Below, in pieces: positions 20,045 to 32,422 of a stretch of DNA of 64,000 nt. The stretch comes from Actinospineispora spinosispora DSM 44797 (GTDB lineage Bacteria > Actinomycetota > Actinomycetes > Mycobacteriales > Pseudonocardiaceae): contig NZ_AUBB01000006.1 in NCBI RefSeq assembly GCF_000429025.1, positions 434,001 to 498,000 of the forward strand. The letters run 5' to 3'. The notes under the pieces are model-generated. The model was given only the letters and a program-made list of their open reading frames with translations, searched no databases and had not been told where the DNA came from. How positions within the stretch are numbered: the first letter of the stretch is position 1; every line of letters begins with the position of its first letter. The translations under genes and the position numbers were made by a program.

Positions 20045-20647
20045 GGTGTGCAGTAGGAGGCGGGCGGCGACGGCCGCGCCGACGCCGAGTACCAGGCAGG
20101 GGAAGCCGATCGCGGCCGAGCGGCGGAACAGCGGGAGCACCCGGTCCAGGGCGAGCCTGCCCGCGCCGGTGAGGACCACGGCCGTGGCGGCACCGGCGAG
20201 CACCAGCTCGAACTCGTAACCCCTGCCCTCGGGGGCGAGGAAGAACCCGCCGGGCAGCTTGAGCCAGATCGCATTGATCATGATCGCCAACAGGCCGGCG
20301 GCGGCGAGCGGGGTGAACGCGCCCAGCACCAGCATCGCGCCGCCACCCAGCTCGGTCACCGCGGTGAGTCCGGCGAGCAGTGAGCTCTGCTGGAAGCCGT
20401 TCGTGGCGAGGAACGCGGCCGCGCCGCTGATCCCCGGTCCACCGAACACGCCGAACATCTTCTGCGCCCCGTGCCCGATGAAGATCACACCGAGCACCAC
20501 CCGCAGGACCAGCAGGCCCAGGTCCGCGCCGGAGTGCCACCGCACCTGATGGGCCACCCGGCCGGGCTTGTCCATGGTGACGGTCGGTTCCTCGGGGTCA
20601 GCGTCGTAGGCGCTGTACCGCTGCTCTCGCCCGGACGCCCACGTCAT
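20039..20647 (-). CDS. DoxX-family membrane protein
   Basis: A 202-residue four-helix membrane protein of the DoxX family: LLVLRVVLGVIFIGHGAQKMFG opens helix 1, then GLTAVTELGGGAMLVLGAFTPLAA and ALMINAIW-type helices. Gene position beside an LppZ-like lipoprotein matches Rv3005c/Rv3006 as recalled from M. tuberculosis, where the DoxX protein acts in a membrane oxidoreductase complex with superoxide dismutase and SseA. The ATG at 20647 lies 6 nt after a TACTCT -10-like hexamer, so the mRNA may be leaderless. An upstream start at 20686 is possible. Confidence 0.82.
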   Translation of the reverse strand: MTWASGREQRYSAYDADPEEPTVTMDKPGRVAHQVRWHSGADLGLLVLRVVLGVIFIGHGAQKMFGVFGGPGISGAAAFLATNGFQQSSLLAGLTAVTELGGGAMLVLGAFTPLAAAGLLAIMINAIWLKLPGGFFLAPEGRGYEFELVLAGAATAVVLTGAGRLALDRVLPLFRRSAAIGFPCLVLGVGAAVAARLLLHTP

Positions 20648-20749
20648 CGACGCAGAGTAACCAGCGTCGAGATGATGTCGCCGCAACCGGTACGCGACGC
20701 GCCGAACTCCTCACCTGAGGTTCACGGCCCGCTGCCTAAGGTTCAGCGC

Positions 20750-21940
20750 GTGACCCGATCGCCGTCCCGCGTCTCGGCGCGCCGGCACACGGCGCTCCCC
20801 CGCCGGCCCACCCTGATCGCCGTGGTACTGGCGATCGCGGTGACGTTGCTGGCCGGTTGTGCCACGTTCCAGGACACCGGCGCCCGCCAATGGCACGACA
20901 AACCCCAGGAGGGCGGGCCGCTGGCCGCGCCACCGAGGGTCCCCGACCAGCCGCCGGAGTCCGAGCAGCCCGCACAGCCTCCCGGTTCGCCGGGCGGGCA
21001 GGCGAGCCCCAACGGTTGCGTCGACCCCGACCCCCAGGTGGTCGCGACGTGCCTCAACCCGGTGTCCGCGATCGCCGTCATGCCGGACGCCCAGAGCGCT
21101 CTGGTCGCGGAACGGGCCACCGGCCAGGTGTTCCAGGTCCAGAAGGGCAAGCCCGCCCAGCTCGTCTCGAGCATCCCGGTCGACGCCGCGAGCGGCGGCC
21201 TGATCAGCCTGGTCCTGTCCCCCAGCTACGACGAGGACCAGCTGCTCTACGCCTACATCGCCACCCCCGCCGACCACCGTGTGGTGCGGATCGCGCCGGG
21301 TGACCCGCCGGTGCCGGTACTGACCGGTATCCCGCGGTCGACCGGTAGCGACGCGGGCGCGCTGGCTGTGGGCAGGGACGGTGCGCTGCTGGTCGCCACC
21401 GGGAGCGCGGGCGGCGACAACGGCTCGCTCGCCGGCAAGCTGCTGCGCATCGACACGTTCGGGCATCCGCTCAAGGACAACCCCAACCCGGCGTCACCGA
21501 TCTACAGCTCCGGCCTGCAGACCCCCGGCGGTCTGTGCGTCTCGCCGACCGACGGCACGGTGTTCATCACCGACCACCTGTCGGACCGCGACGTGCTGTA
21601 CCAGGCGACACCGGGCCAGCTCGGCACTCCGGCCTGGAGCTGGCCGGACCGCCCCGGGGTGGCGGGCTGCACCGCGCCGCCCGGCGCCATCGCGGTGGCC
21701 GAGCGCACGTCGTCCGCGCTGTTCCTGCTGCACACGAGCCCACAGGGTGGCTTCACCGGCGTCCCGCAGACGATGCTCGCCGGCACCTACGGCCGCCTGG
21801 GCCCGGCCACCCTGGCCTCCGACGGCCTCATCTGGCTGGGCACCAACAACAAGGGCGCGGGCGGCCCGATCGTCTCGAGCGACGACCGGGTGATCCGCAT
21901 CCAGCCGCCGTCGGGCGGCAGCGGCTCAGGCCCCGACTAA
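20750..21940 (+). CDS. PQQ-type sugar dehydrogenase-like lipoprotein (LppZ-like)
   Basis: A 396-residue lipoprotein. The signal sequence ends in the lipobox LLAGC (about residue 38), then comes a Pro-rich linker and a six-bladed beta-propeller of the glucose/sorbosone dehydrogenase group (PVSAIAVMPDAQSALVAER, GLISLVLSPSYDEDQLLYAY, SSGLQTPGGLCVSPTDGTVF). The family often lacks PQQ chemistry in actinobacteria, so an enzymatic role is uncertain. The context matches M. tuberculosis lppZ next to DoxX. A TAAGGT hexamer 7 nt before the GTG suggests a leaderless start. Confidence 0.8.
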   Translation: MTRSPSRVSARRHTALPRRPTLIAVVLAIAVTLLAGCATFQDTGARQWHDKPQEGGPLAAPPRVPDQPPESEQPAQPPGSPGGQASPNGCVDPDPQVVATCLNPVSAIAVMPDAQSALVAERATGQVFQVQKGKPAQLVSSIPVDAASGGLISLVLSPSYDEDQLLYAYIATPADHRVVRIAPGDPPVPVLTGIPRSTGSDAGALAVGRDGALLVATGSAGGDNGSLAGKLLRIDTFGHPLKDNPNPASPIYSSGLQTPGGLCVSPTDGTVFITDHLSDRDVLYQATPGQLGTPAWSWPDRPGVAGCTAPPGAIAVAERTSSALFLLHTSPQGGFTGVPQTMLAGTYGRLGPATLASDGLIWLGTNNKGAGGPIVSSDDRVIRIQPPSGGSGSGPD

Positions 21941-21988
21941 CCACACAAAACCCCGACCGGCTACGCGGCCGTCGAACGCGCCGCGCGG

Positions 21989-22034
21989 CTCGTGAGTGGT
22001 ACGGGCGCCTATAGGCGCCCGTACCACTCACGAG
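21989..22034. terminator. Perfect 46-bp palindrome between convergent genes
   Basis: CTCGTGAGTGGTACGGGCGC followed by CTA, then the exact complement, with no unpaired loop bases. It lies between the LppZ-like gene and gatB. The ends CGTGAGTG/CACTCACG match the hairpin at 20001-20044 while the inner stem is unrelated. Confidence 0.8.
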
Positions 22035-22036
22035 GG

Positions 22037-23536
22037 TCAGGAGCAGCGTTCGACGATGAGCTCGCGGACCCGCTTCGCGTCGGCCTGGCCCCGGGTCGAC
22101 TTCATGACCGCGCCGACGATCGCCCCGGCCGCGGCGACCTTGCCGCCTCGGATCTTCTCCGCGACGTCCGGCTGCTCGGCGAGTGCGGCGTCGACCGCGG
22201 CGATCAGCGCCGAGTCGTCCGACACGACCTTCAGGCCACGCGCGGCGACGACCTCGTCCGGCGAACCCTCACCGGCGAGCACACCGTCGACGGCCTGCCT
22301 GGCGAGCTTGTTGTTCAGCTCACCGGAGGCGATCAGCTCGATCACCCTGGCCAGCTGAGCGGGCGTGATGGCCAGCTCGTCGAGCGCAACACCCTGGGTG
22401 TTGGCCTGCTGCGACAGGTAGGACACCCACCACGAGCGAGCCTCACCGGACGGTGCACCGGCCTCGACCGTGGCCGCGACGAGGTCGAGCGCACCGGCGT
22501 TGACCAGGTCGCGCAGTTCCTCGTCGGTCAGCGACCACTCGGTCTGCACCCGCTTGCGCCGTTCCCACGGCATCTCCGGCAAGGTCTGGCGGATCTCCTC
22601 GACCCACTCCCGGGACGCCTCGATCGGCACCAGGTCCGGCTCGGGGAAGTAGCGGTAGTCCTCCGCCGTCTCCTTGCGCCGACCGGCCGAGGTGGAGCCG
22701 CTGGACTCGTCGAAGTGCCGGGTCTCCTGCACGACCGACTCGCCCGCGTCGAGCACACCGGCCTGGCGGCACATCTCGAACCGGACAGCGCGCTCGACCG
22801 ACCGCAACGAGTTGACGTTCTTCGTCTCGCTGCGGGTACCCAGCTCGCCCGAGTCGCGCGGCGCCAGCGACAGGTTGACGTCACAGCGCATCGAGCCCTG
22901 GTCCATCCGCACGTCGGACACATCGAGCGCCTTGAGCAGGTCCCGCAGCGTCGCGACGTACGCCCGCGCCACCTCGGGCGCCCGCTCCCGCGTGCCCGGG
23001 ATCATCTTCGTGACGATCTCGATCAGCGGCACACCTGCGCGGTTGTAGTCCAGCAGCGAGTAGTCCGCGCCGTGGATACGTCCGGTCGCACCGCCCACGT
23101 GCAGCGACTTGCCGGTGTCCTCCTCCATGTGCGCGCGCTCGATCTCCACCCGCACCGTCGAACCGTCGTCCAGCACGACGTCCAGCCAGCCGTTGACCGC
23201 GATCGGCTCGTCGTACTGCGAGGTCTGGAAGTTCTTCGGCATGTCCGGGTAGAAGTAGTTCTTCCGGGCGAACCGGCAGCGCGGCACGATCTCGCAGTTC
23301 AGCGCTAGACCGATGAGGATCGCCGAGCGAACCCCGATTCCGTTGACCACCGGCAGCGAACCCGGCATGCCCAGGCACGTCGGGCAGACCTGCGTGTTGG
23401 GCTCGGCCCCGAAGGCCGTCGGGCAGCCGCAGAACATCTTGGTGTTCGTGTTCAGCTCGACGTGGACCTCGAGCCCCATCGTGGGGTCGAAACGCTCGAC
23501 GACGTCGTCGTAGTCGACAAGTTCGAGAGTCGTCAT
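22037..23536 (-). CDS. gatB: Asp-tRNA(Asn)/Glu-tRNA(Gln) amidotransferase subunit B
   Basis: A 499-residue tRNA-binding, kinase-like subunit of GatCAB. It has [33 protein letters not shown], the Zn-site Cys residues, and the C-terminal Yqey-like tail domain (last 150 residues). The ATG at 23536 is preceded by GGAGG and overlaps the gatA stop (ATGA). Makes Gln-tRNA(Gln) and/or Asn-tRNA(Asn) by amidation. Confidence 0.96.
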   Translation of the reverse strand: MTTLELVDYDDVVERFDPTMGLEVHVELNTNTKMFCGCPTAFGAEPNTQVCPTCLGMPGSLPVVNGIGVRSAILIGLALNCEIVPRCRFARKNYFYPDMPKNFQTSQYDEPIAVNGWLDVVLDDGSTVRVEIERAHMEEDTGKSLHVGGATGRIHGADYSLLDYNRAGVPLIEIVTKMIPGTRERAPEVARAYVATLRDLLKALDVSDVRMDQGSMRCDVNLSLAPRDSGELGTRSETKNVNSLRSVERAVRFEMCRQAGVLDAGESVVQETRHFDESSGSTSAGRRKETAEDYRYFPEPDLVPIEASREWVEEIRQTLPEMPWERRKRVQTEWSLTDEELRDLVNAGALDLVAATVEAGAPSGEARSWWVSYLSQQANTQGVALDELAITPAQLARVIELIASGELNNKLARQAVDGVLAGEGSPDEVVAARGLKVVSDDSALIAAVDAALAEQPDVAEKIRGGKVAAAGAIVGAVMKSTRGQADAKRVRELIVERCS

Positions 23537-25053
23537 ACCGATGCCTCCAGGCCGTTCACCCGCTGGATCAGCGGACCACCGTCGGCGGCGTCGCGGGCGG
23601 CCTCCAGCGCGGCGGCCACCCGATACATCACCGCCTCCCCCAACGCGGGCGCCATGATCTGCAGACCCACCGGCAGCCCGTCCGACTCGGAGATACCGGC
23701 CGGGACGGACATCGCGGCGTTGCCCGCCATGTTGGACGGGATCGTGCACAGGTCACACAGGTACATCGCCAGCGGGTCGTCGACCTTGTCGCCGAGCCCG
23801 AACGCGGTCGTCGGCGTCGTCGGCGAGACCAGGACGTCGGCCTTGCCGAACGCACCGGCGAAGTCGTTCGAGATCAGCGTGCGGACCTTCTGCGCCTGCC
23901 CGTAGTACGCCTCGTAGTAGCCGGAGCTCAGCGCATAGGTGCCGAGCATGATGCGGCGCTTGACCTCGGGCCCGAAGCCCACCTCACGCGTCGCGGCCAT
24001 GACCTCCTCCGCCGAGGAGTACGCCTCCGGCGAGACCCGCAGGCCGTAGCGCATCGCGTCGAACCGAGCGAGGTTCGACGACACCTCGCTCGGCATGATC
24101 AGGTAGTACGCGGACATCGCGTACTCGAAGTGCGGACAGCTCACCTCGACGAGCTCGGCCCCCAGCGACTCGAGCCTGCGCAGCGAGGCCTGGAACGCGG
24201 CCTCGACCTCGGGCTGGTAGCCCTCGCCGCCGAGTTCACGGACGATGCCGACCTTCAGGCCGCGCAGGTCACCCTCGGCACCCTGACGGGCGGCCTCGAC
24301 GACAGCGGGCACCGGTGCGTCGATCGACGTGGCGTCCCTCGGGTCGTGCCCGGCGATCACCTCGTGCAGCAGCGCGGCATCCAGCACCGTGCGGGCGCAG
24401 GGCCCGGCCTGGTCCAGCGAGGACGCCGCGGCCACCAGGCCGTACCGGGACACCCCACCGTAGGTCGGCTTCACGCCGACCGTCCCGGTGAGCGCGGCCG
24501 GCTGACGGATCGAGCCGCCGGTGTCGGTCCCGATCGCCAGCGGCGCCTCGAACGCGGCCAGCGACGCCGCCGAGCCACCGCCGGAACCGCCGGGGATCCG
24601 TGAGGTGTTCCACGGGTTGTGCGTCGGACCGAACGCGGAGTGCTCGGTCGAGCTGCCCATCGCGAACTCGTCCATGTTGGTCTTGCCCAGGATCGGGATC
24701 CCGGCGGCCCGCAACCTGGCGGTGAGCGTCGCGTCGTACGGCGGCTGCCAGTTCTCCAGGATCCGCGAGCCGCACGTCGTCGGCATGTCGATCGTGGTGA
24801 ACACGTCCTTGAGCGCCAGCGGCACACCGGCGAGCGGCGAGACCGGAGCTTCGCCCCCGGCCAGCGCCGCGTCGACGCGCGCGGCCGCACCCAGCGCCGA
24901 CTCGGCACCGACGTGCAGGAACGCGTGCACCGCCGGTTCGACCGCCGCGATGCGGTCCAGGTGCGCCTGGGTGACCTCGACCGAGGACACCTCGCGGGCG
25001 TGAATCTTCGCGGCCAGTTCCGCCGCGGTCAGCCTGGTCAGTTCGGCGCTCAT
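23533..25053 (-). CDS. gatA: Amidotransferase subunit A (amidase)
   Basis: A 506-residue amidase-signature enzyme that releases ammonia from glutamine for GatB. The Ser-cisSer-Lys triad is visible as Lys82 (LALKDVF), Ser157 ([10 protein letters not shown]) and Ser181 ([11 protein letters not shown]). The start overlaps the gatC stop (25050-25053). The phosphofructokinase gene recalled between gatA and gatB in M. tuberculosis is absent here. Confidence 0.97.
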   Translation of the reverse strand: MSAELTRLTAAELAAKIHAREVSSVEVTQAHLDRIAAVEPAVHAFLHVGAESALGAAARVDAALAGGEAPVSPLAGVPLALKDVFTTIDMPTTCGSRILENWQPPYDATLTARLRAAGIPILGKTNMDEFAMGSSTEHSAFGPTHNPWNTSRIPGGSGGGSAASLAAFEAPLAIGTDTGGSIRQPAALTGTVGVKPTYGGVSRYGLVAAASSLDQAGPCARTVLDAALLHEVIAGHDPRDATSIDAPVPAVVEAARQGAEGDLRGLKVGIVRELGGEGYQPEVEAAFQASLRRLESLGAELVEVSCPHFEYAMSAYYLIMPSEVSSNLARFDAMRYGLRVSPEAYSSAEEVMAATREVGFGPEVKRRIMLGTYALSSGYYEAYYGQAQKVRTLISNDFAGAFGKADVLVSPTTPTTAFGLGDKVDDPLAMYLCDLCTIPSNMAGNAAMSVPAGISESDGLPVGLQIMAPALGEAVMYRVAAALEAARDAADGGPLIQRVNGLEASV

Positions 25054-25349
25054 GCTTCCTCCCCCAGAATCCTGGGAACCTGGAACCGGCCCTGTTCGCT
25101 GGCCGGCGCGCCGGCCAGTGCCTGCTCCTGTGTCAACCCGGGACGCACCTCGTCGGCGCGGAACACATTGGTCAGCGGCACGGCGTGCGAGGTCGGCTGG
25201 ATGTCGTCGGCCGCGATCTGGCCAACCCGCGCCACCGACGTCAGAATGACGTCGAGCTGCTGGGCAAACGTGTCGAGCTCGTCCTGCGTGACGGCGAGCC
25301 GGGCCAGCCGGGCGAGGTGCGCGACCTCGTCACGGGAGATGGCAGGCAT
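25050..25349 (-). CDS. gatC: Amidotransferase subunit C
   Basis: A 99-residue belt subunit that stabilises GatA-GatB. Begins [20 protein letters not shown], the family opening. AGGAGG precedes the ATG by a few bases. First gene of gatC-gatA-gatB, each overlapping the next by 4 bp. Confidence 0.95.
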   Translation of the reverse strand: MPAISRDEVAHLARLARLAVTQDELDTFAQQLDVILTSVARVGQIAADDIQPTSHAVPLTNVFRADEVRPGLTQEQALAGAPASEQGRFQVPRILGEEA

Positions 25350-25646
25350 GTCCCTCCTGGTGTTCAACAAAGCCCTCGGGGACGAAATAGTGGTGATCAT
25401 GGTGATCGGCGCACGAGCCCCGGGAGAGGTAGACAACCAGTCTAGTGCTCCTGGTCAGGGCATTTTTACCGGCTCCCGGGCCAGTCGCTCTCACCCCACG
25501 TAGCCTCGCTATCACCCGCTGGTGCAGCAAATAGGGCCCCTCTGCCGAGCCAACCAGGACACCGGACTGACACAATTCGTCGGGTTTGCTCTTCGTTCGA
25601 CATACCCACCTGCACGTGCACGCGGTAATGAGGAGGCGGTTGGAGC

Positions 25647-26300
25647 GTGTCTTTCCTGATCCGGGTCCAGGTCCCGGACCAGCCTGGCATGCTCGGCGCG
25701 ATCGCCACCGCGCTGGGCCACGCCGGGGTGGACATACTCGGTCTCGACGTCGTGGAACGGGCCGAGGACGTCGCGATCGACGATCTCACGGTGGACCTGC
25801 CGAACGGCCGCCCACCGGACGTGCTGATCACCGCCGTGGAGTCGATCCCGGGTGTCCACGTGGAGTCGGTCCGGCCGCACACCGGAAAGCTCGACACGCA
25901 CCGCGAGCTGGAGCTGATCGAGGAGATCAGCGCGAACCCGGCCGACGGGTTGCAGACCTTCGCCGACGGAATCCCACGCATCTTCCGCGCGGGCTGGGCA
26001 CTGGTCGTCATCCAGGAGGACCGGCGCGCCTACCGGCTCGCCGAGAGCCAGGCGTCACCGGAGACGCGGGCCGGCAGCCTCCCCTGGCTTCCCCTGACCA
26101 AGCCGATCGTGCTCGACCCGTCGGTGCACTGGGCACCGGAACCGTGGTTCGAGCTGGACACCGAGCTGGCGGCCGCGCCGTTCGCCTCCAAGGACAAGGC
26201 GCTGGTGGTCGGACGGCCGGGCGGCCCGGGCTTCCGACCCTCCGAGCTGGCGCGGCTGGCTCACCTCGGCGGGATCGTGTCCACCATCCTCGGCCTCTGA
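25647..26300 (+). CDS. ACT-domain regulatory protein
   Basis: A 217-residue protein with an N-terminal ACT domain (FLIRVQVPDQPGMLGAIATALGHAGVDILG), a DxVTxVESIPGV middle, and a second half that may be a degenerate GAF-like or ACT repeat (KALVVGRPGGPGF). Position next to gatCAB and ligA matches Rv3013 as I recall it. Probably binds an amino acid; target unknown. Starts at GTG with GGAG about 5 nt upstream. The 297-bp spacer from gatC contains only divergent promoter sequence as far as I can see. Confidence 0.75.
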   Translation: MSFLIRVQVPDQPGMLGAIATALGHAGVDILGLDVVERAEDVAIDDLTVDLPNGRPPDVLITAVESIPGVHVESVRPHTGKLDTHRELELIEEISANPADGLQTFADGIPRIFRAGWALVVIQEDRRAYRLAESQASPETRAGSLPWLPLTKPIVLDPSVHWAPEPWFELDTELAAAPFASKDKALVVGRPGGPGFRPSELARLAHLGGIVSTILGL

Positions 26301-26326
26301 GCAGACCCCGACGGGTCCGCTCGGCC

Positions 26327-27055
26327 TCAGGTCATCAGGGCGTGAGCAGTCTTGATCAGGTCCTCGTTGCCGGTGGCGAGCCACTTGTCCGGGCGCACCA
26401 GCACATCTTCGAAACCCATCCGGGTGTCGATGTTCTTGACGCTCAGCGCGTAGTTGAACACCGGCCACGCGCCGTCTTCCTCGCCGTGCAGCAGCACCGA
26501 GACACCGGACTTCGGGGTGCCGAGCGCGCGCATGATCCGAGCGGCCTCGGCCACCGCGGTCTCCGGTTCGCTCACCGTCGGCTCGGCGACGATCCGCACC
26601 GTGCCCGGCGGGATGCCCAGCTGCTTGAGGGTGACCGCGTCGGCAGTCGTCCAGATGCCCAGCTCGAGACCGATACCGAGCGAGTAGGCGGCGGCGCACA
26701 CCTCGCGCCAGCCGAGATCGTGCACGTTGACCGCGACGACGTCCGGCTTACCGGTGCCCAACCTGCCCCAGGCCATGACCGCGTCGATCCGGTCCTTCGG
26801 GTCGGGCTGAACCCAGCGCGCGGCGGGCACACCGACCTCCATGCCGGGGACCTCGGCGTGGATCGCGGCGACCGCGTCGCCGACGTGCAGCGGGTCGAGC
26901 GTCTCCAGCCCGTCCGGGCTGCGGGGATGAACGTGCACCGACGTGACGCCGTAGCGGGACACCGCCCGCGCATCACGAGCCAGGTAGTAGGGCGTGACAG
27001 GCAAGGCGGGGTGCGCATCCGCCGGCCGCGCACCGTTCAGACAACCTTGCAGCAC
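26327..27055 (-). CDS. BKACE-family (DUF849) beta-keto acid cleavage enzyme
   Basis: A 242-residue TIM-barrel protein. NGAR near the N-terminus, SVHVHPRSPDG (Zn-binding His pair), and MGFEDVLVRPD near the C-terminus are BKACE motifs. Characterised relatives condense beta-keto acids such as 3-keto-5-aminohexanoate with acetyl-CoA. At 242 residues it is shorter than the usual 270-310, lacking part of the barrel's C-terminal region. Substrate not predictable. It converges on the ACT gene with a 26-bp gap. Confidence 0.75.
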   Translation of the reverse strand: MLQGCLNGARPADAHPALPVTPYYLARDARAVSRYGVTSVHVHPRSPDGLETLDPLHVGDAVAAIHAEVPGMEVGVPAARWVQPDPKDRIDAVMAWGRLGTGKPDVVAVNVHDLGWREVCAAAYSLGIGLELGIWTTADAVTLKQLGIPPGTVRIVAEPTVSEPETAVAEAARIMRALGTPKSGVSVLLHGEEDGAWPVFNYALSVKNIDTRMGFEDVLVRPDKWLATGNEDLIKTAHALMT

Positions 27056-27128
27056 AGAACTACCTCCCCGACGTACTTAAGATTAAGCCACGAACCGCCT
27101 GGATGGGCGTCTCGATCAGCGCTATTCG

Positions 27129-29742
<2,614 letters not shown>

Positions 29743-30153
29743 TCAGGCGACCGCGTAGGTCCGTGCGGTGCCGACCGGGTGGCCCATCGGGACGATCTCC
29801 TTGCCCAGCGGGAGGAGCGCGACCGGGATCAGCTTGAGGTTCGCCCAGGCGAGCGGGATGCCGATGATGGTGATCGCCAGGCAGATCGCGGTCATCAGGT
29901 GGCCCAGTGCCAGCCACCAGCCGGCGACGATCAGCCAGATCACGTTGCCGATGACCGAACCCGCGCCGGCTCCCGGGCGGTCCACCAGGGTTCGACCGAA
30001 CGGCCAGAGCGCGAAGTTGGCGTTGCGGAACGCCGCGAGGCCGAACGGGATGGTGATGATCAGAACGCAGCAGATCACCCCGGCCACGACGTACCCGACC
30101 GCCATCCAGAAGCCGCACAGCACCAGCCAGATGACGTTCAGCAGAGTCCGCAT
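29743..30153 (-). CDS. YccF-family inner membrane protein
   Basis: A 136-residue protein with the duplicated YccF pattern: MRTLLNVIWLVLCGFWMAVG and later SVIGNVIWLIVAGWWLALGH, each followed by an IIxIPFG/IIGIPLAWAN loop. Four membrane segments. Function unknown in the family. An in-frame ATG three codons upstream (30162) is an alternative start; the family begins MR(T)xLN, favouring 30153. Confidence 0.8.
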   Translation of the reverse strand: MRTLLNVIWLVLCGFWMAVGYVVAGVICCVLIITIPFGLAAFRNANFALWPFGRTLVDRPGAGAGSVIGNVIWLIVAGWWLALGHLMTAICLAITIIGIPLAWANLKLIPVALLPLGKEIVPMGHPVGTARTYAVA

Positions 30154-30232
30154 AGCTTCCATGGTGCCAGCGGATCCTGGTTCAGGTCTCGGACAAATCG
30201 GCTCGTCCCCGCTGGCCACAGCAGTCACACCT

Positions 30233-30294
30233 CGCAGAGGGTCGTGTCGTGTCGCAGATGCTGCAGCGTCTGCGACACGACGAGAGGGTCTGCG
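30233..30294. repeat. B palindrome, copy 2
   Basis: Outer flanks CGCAGAG and TCTGCG surround arms GTCGTGTCGCAGA (30246-30258) and TCTGCGACACGAC (30269-30281). Relative to copy 1 a C-G pair is replaced by T-A, keeping the stem. The first 11 bases of the A module (TCCCCGCTGGC) precede it at about 30206, suggesting a truncated A-B composite. Confidence 0.75.
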
Positions 30295-30308
30295 AGGTCG
30301 CCGGTGGG

Positions 30309-31409
30309 CTAGGTGATCAGGTCGTCCATCGCTGCCAGGAGGGTTGCCACCGAGCGGTCTCGGGCGTTGTGGCCCATCAGGCCGATGCGCCAGGCCTTGC
30401 CGGCGAACTGGCCCAGGCCGCCGCCCACCTCGATGCCGTAGCGCTTGAGCAGCTCCACCCGCAGGGGTGCTTCCTCCAGGCCGTCCGGCAGCAGGGTGGC
30501 GGTGAGCTGCGGGAGGCGGTTCGCCGCGTCGGCGACCAGGCCGAAGCCTCGCTTGCCCAGCGCGTCCTGGAGTTTCGTTCCGATCGCCAGGTGCCGGTCC
30601 CAGGTGGCTTCCAGACCCTCGTCGAGCAGACGGCCGAGCCCGGCGTGCAGCGAGTAGGCCAGCGTCGAGGAGGCGGTGTGGTGGTAGCGGTGCGAGGGCG
30701 CCAGGTAGTACTCGTGCAGCAGGCCCAGGTCCAGGTAGAACGAGCGCACCGGGGTCGTCCGGGCGCGCATCACCTCGACCGCCCTCGGCGAGAGGGTGAC
30801 CGGCGCCAGCCCGGGCGGCGCTCCCAGGCATTTCTGGCTGGCGGAGTAGCAGGCGTCGACCTTCCAGTCGTCGACCCGCAGCTCGGTGCCGCCCAGCGCC
30901 GTGACCGCGTCCACCAGCAGCAACGTGTCGGTGTCGGCGAGAGCGGACAGCGGGGCCACGTCGTTGCGCACCCCGACGGAGGTCTCGGCCGCGACCACCG
31001 CGAGCAGCCGGGCGTCGCTGTGCTCACGCTGGGCGTCGAGCAGGTCGGCGGGGTCCAGCGCGCGTCCCCACGGGGCCTCGACGCGCACGACCTCGGCACC
31101 GCCCCTGGTCGCCACCTCGCACAGCCGCTCGCCGAAGTAGCCGTTGACGCCGACGATCGCCTTCTCCCCCGGCTGCAGCAGGCTCGCCAGACACGCCTCC
31201 ATGCCGGCGGAACCGGTGCCGCTGACCGCGAGCGTCAGCTCGTTCGCGGTGCCGAACACGGCACGCAACCGGTCGCTGACCTCGGCCATCAGGGCCAGGT
31301 AGTCGGGGTCGAGGTGGCCGAGAACCGGTCGGGCCAGTGCCTCCATCGCCTCGGGGTACGGGGTCGACGGGCCGGGACCGAGCAACAGAGGATCCGCGTG
31401 GGCGCTCAC
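30309..31409 (-). CDS. Alanine-glyoxylate/serine-pyruvate type aminotransferase
   Basis: A 366-residue fold-type I PLP enzyme of the class V group: LLLGPGPSTPYPEAMEAL at the N-terminus, SGTGSAGMEA, DAVTALGGTELRVDDW, the PLP lysine in SASQKCLGAPPGL, and GLMGHNA near the end, the family's substrate-binding terminal motif. Acts on Ala/Ser with glyoxylate or pyruvate; specificity not decidable. It starts at GTG 31409. The frame is open further upstream but unconserved. Confidence 0.9.
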   Translation of the reverse strand: MSAHADPLLLGPGPSTPYPEAMEALARPVLGHLDPDYLALMAEVSDRLRAVFGTANELTLAVSGTGSAGMEACLASLLQPGEKAIVGVNGYFGERLCEVATRGGAEVVRVEAPWGRALDPADLLDAQREHSDARLLAVVAAETSVGVRNDVAPLSALADTDTLLLVDAVTALGGTELRVDDWKVDACYSASQKCLGAPPGLAPVTLSPRAVEVMRARTTPVRSFYLDLGLLHEYYLAPSHRYHHTASSTLAYSLHAGLGRLLDEGLEATWDRHLAIGTKLQDALGKRGFGLVADAANRLPQLTATLLPDGLEEAPLRVELLKRYGIEVGGGLGQFAGKAWRIGLMGHNARDRSVATLLAAMDDLIT

Positions 31410-31494
31410 GTCTGAGCACCCTACTGACGTCCCGGGGAGGTCCGCATCTCCACGCGGGTTGGCGCCGGAACCGTCGCGGGTATTGGATCGGGGA

Positions 31495-32412
31495 ATGCAG
31501 TACGCGATCTCGATCCCACAGACCGTCGGCCCGGACTTCGACCCGGCGCTGCTGCGGCACTTCGTCATCCGTGCCGAGCAGCTCGGCTTCGACAGCGCGT
31601 GGACCCAGGAACAGGTGCTCGGCACGGCGCCCCAGCTGAGCCCGCTCACCACCATGACGTTCGCGGCCGCGTGCACCGAGCGGATCCGGCTCGGCTGCTC
31701 GGTGTTCGTCACGCCGCTGCACAACCCGCTGCACCTGGCGAAGAACCTCGGGTCGCTCGACCACCTCAGCAAGGGGCGCGTCGAGGTCGGCATCGGGACC
31801 GGTGGGCGCGGACGTCCGTTCGCCGCGTTCGGGCTCGACCCGGACGCGATGGTCACCCGGTTCACCGAAGGCCTCGCCGTCATGAAAGCGCTGTGGACCG
31901 AGCCGGAGGTGACCATCGACGGTCGGTTCTGGAAACTCGACCGCGCCACGATGGAGCCCAAGCCGGTACAGAAGCCGCACCCGCCGGTGTGGTTCGGAGG
32001 CTCCGCCCCGGCCGCGCTGCGCAGGGCGGTCCGGCTCGGTGACGGCTTCTTCGGCGCCGGGTCGACCACCACGGCGAACTTCGCCGACCAGGTTCGGCTG
32101 GTGCGTGAAGCGCTCACCGAGGAGGGCCGCGACGCCGCCGGCTTCCCGATCGCCAAACGCGTCTACATCGCCGTCGACGAGGACGCCGACCGCGCGCGGG
32201 CGCGGATGACCGCCGCCCTGGACACCCTCTACGGCCGGTCGCAGCCGAACAAGCTGATCGACGTCGCGGTGTGCGGCACACCGGAGAACTGCATCCAGGG
32301 CCTGCGTGAGGTCGTGGACGCGGGCGCCGAGATGCTGCTGTTCACTCCCCTGTTCGACGAGGCCGCCCACATGGAGGTCCTCGCCGAGGAGATCATCCCC
32401 GAGATCGACTGA
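31495..32412 (+). CDS. LLM-class (luciferase-like) oxidoreductase
   Basis: A 305-residue TIM-barrel flavin or F420-dependent oxidoreductase. Features: QYAISIPQTVGPDFD, AEQLGFDSAWTQEQVLG, the LGCSVFVTPLHNPLHLAKNL strand, GIGTGGRGRPFAAFG and VWFGGSAPAALRRAVRLGDGF. In actinomycetes such proteins usually use F420, but the cofactor is not proven by sequence. Convergent with the MetE-like gene, 4 bp apart. Confidence 0.85.
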   Translation: MQYAISIPQTVGPDFDPALLRHFVIRAEQLGFDSAWTQEQVLGTAPQLSPLTTMTFAAACTERIRLGCSVFVTPLHNPLHLAKNLGSLDHLSKGRVEVGIGTGGRGRPFAAFGLDPDAMVTRFTEGLAVMKALWTEPEVTIDGRFWKLDRATMEPKPVQKPHPPVWFGGSAPAALRRAVRLGDGFFGAGSTTTANFADQVRLVREALTEEGRDAAGFPIAKRVYIAVDEDADRARARMTAALDTLYGRSQPNKLIDVAVCGTPENCIQGLREVVDAGAEMLLFTPLFDEAAHMEVLAEEIIPEID

Positions 32413-32422
32413 CGCGTCAGTC
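32407..32422. other. 16-bp palindrome containing two convergent stop codons
   Basis: GACTGACG/CGTCAGTC. The TGA of the LLM gene (32410-32412) and the TGA of the MetE-like gene (32417-32419) sit symmetrically within it. Confidence 0.6.
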
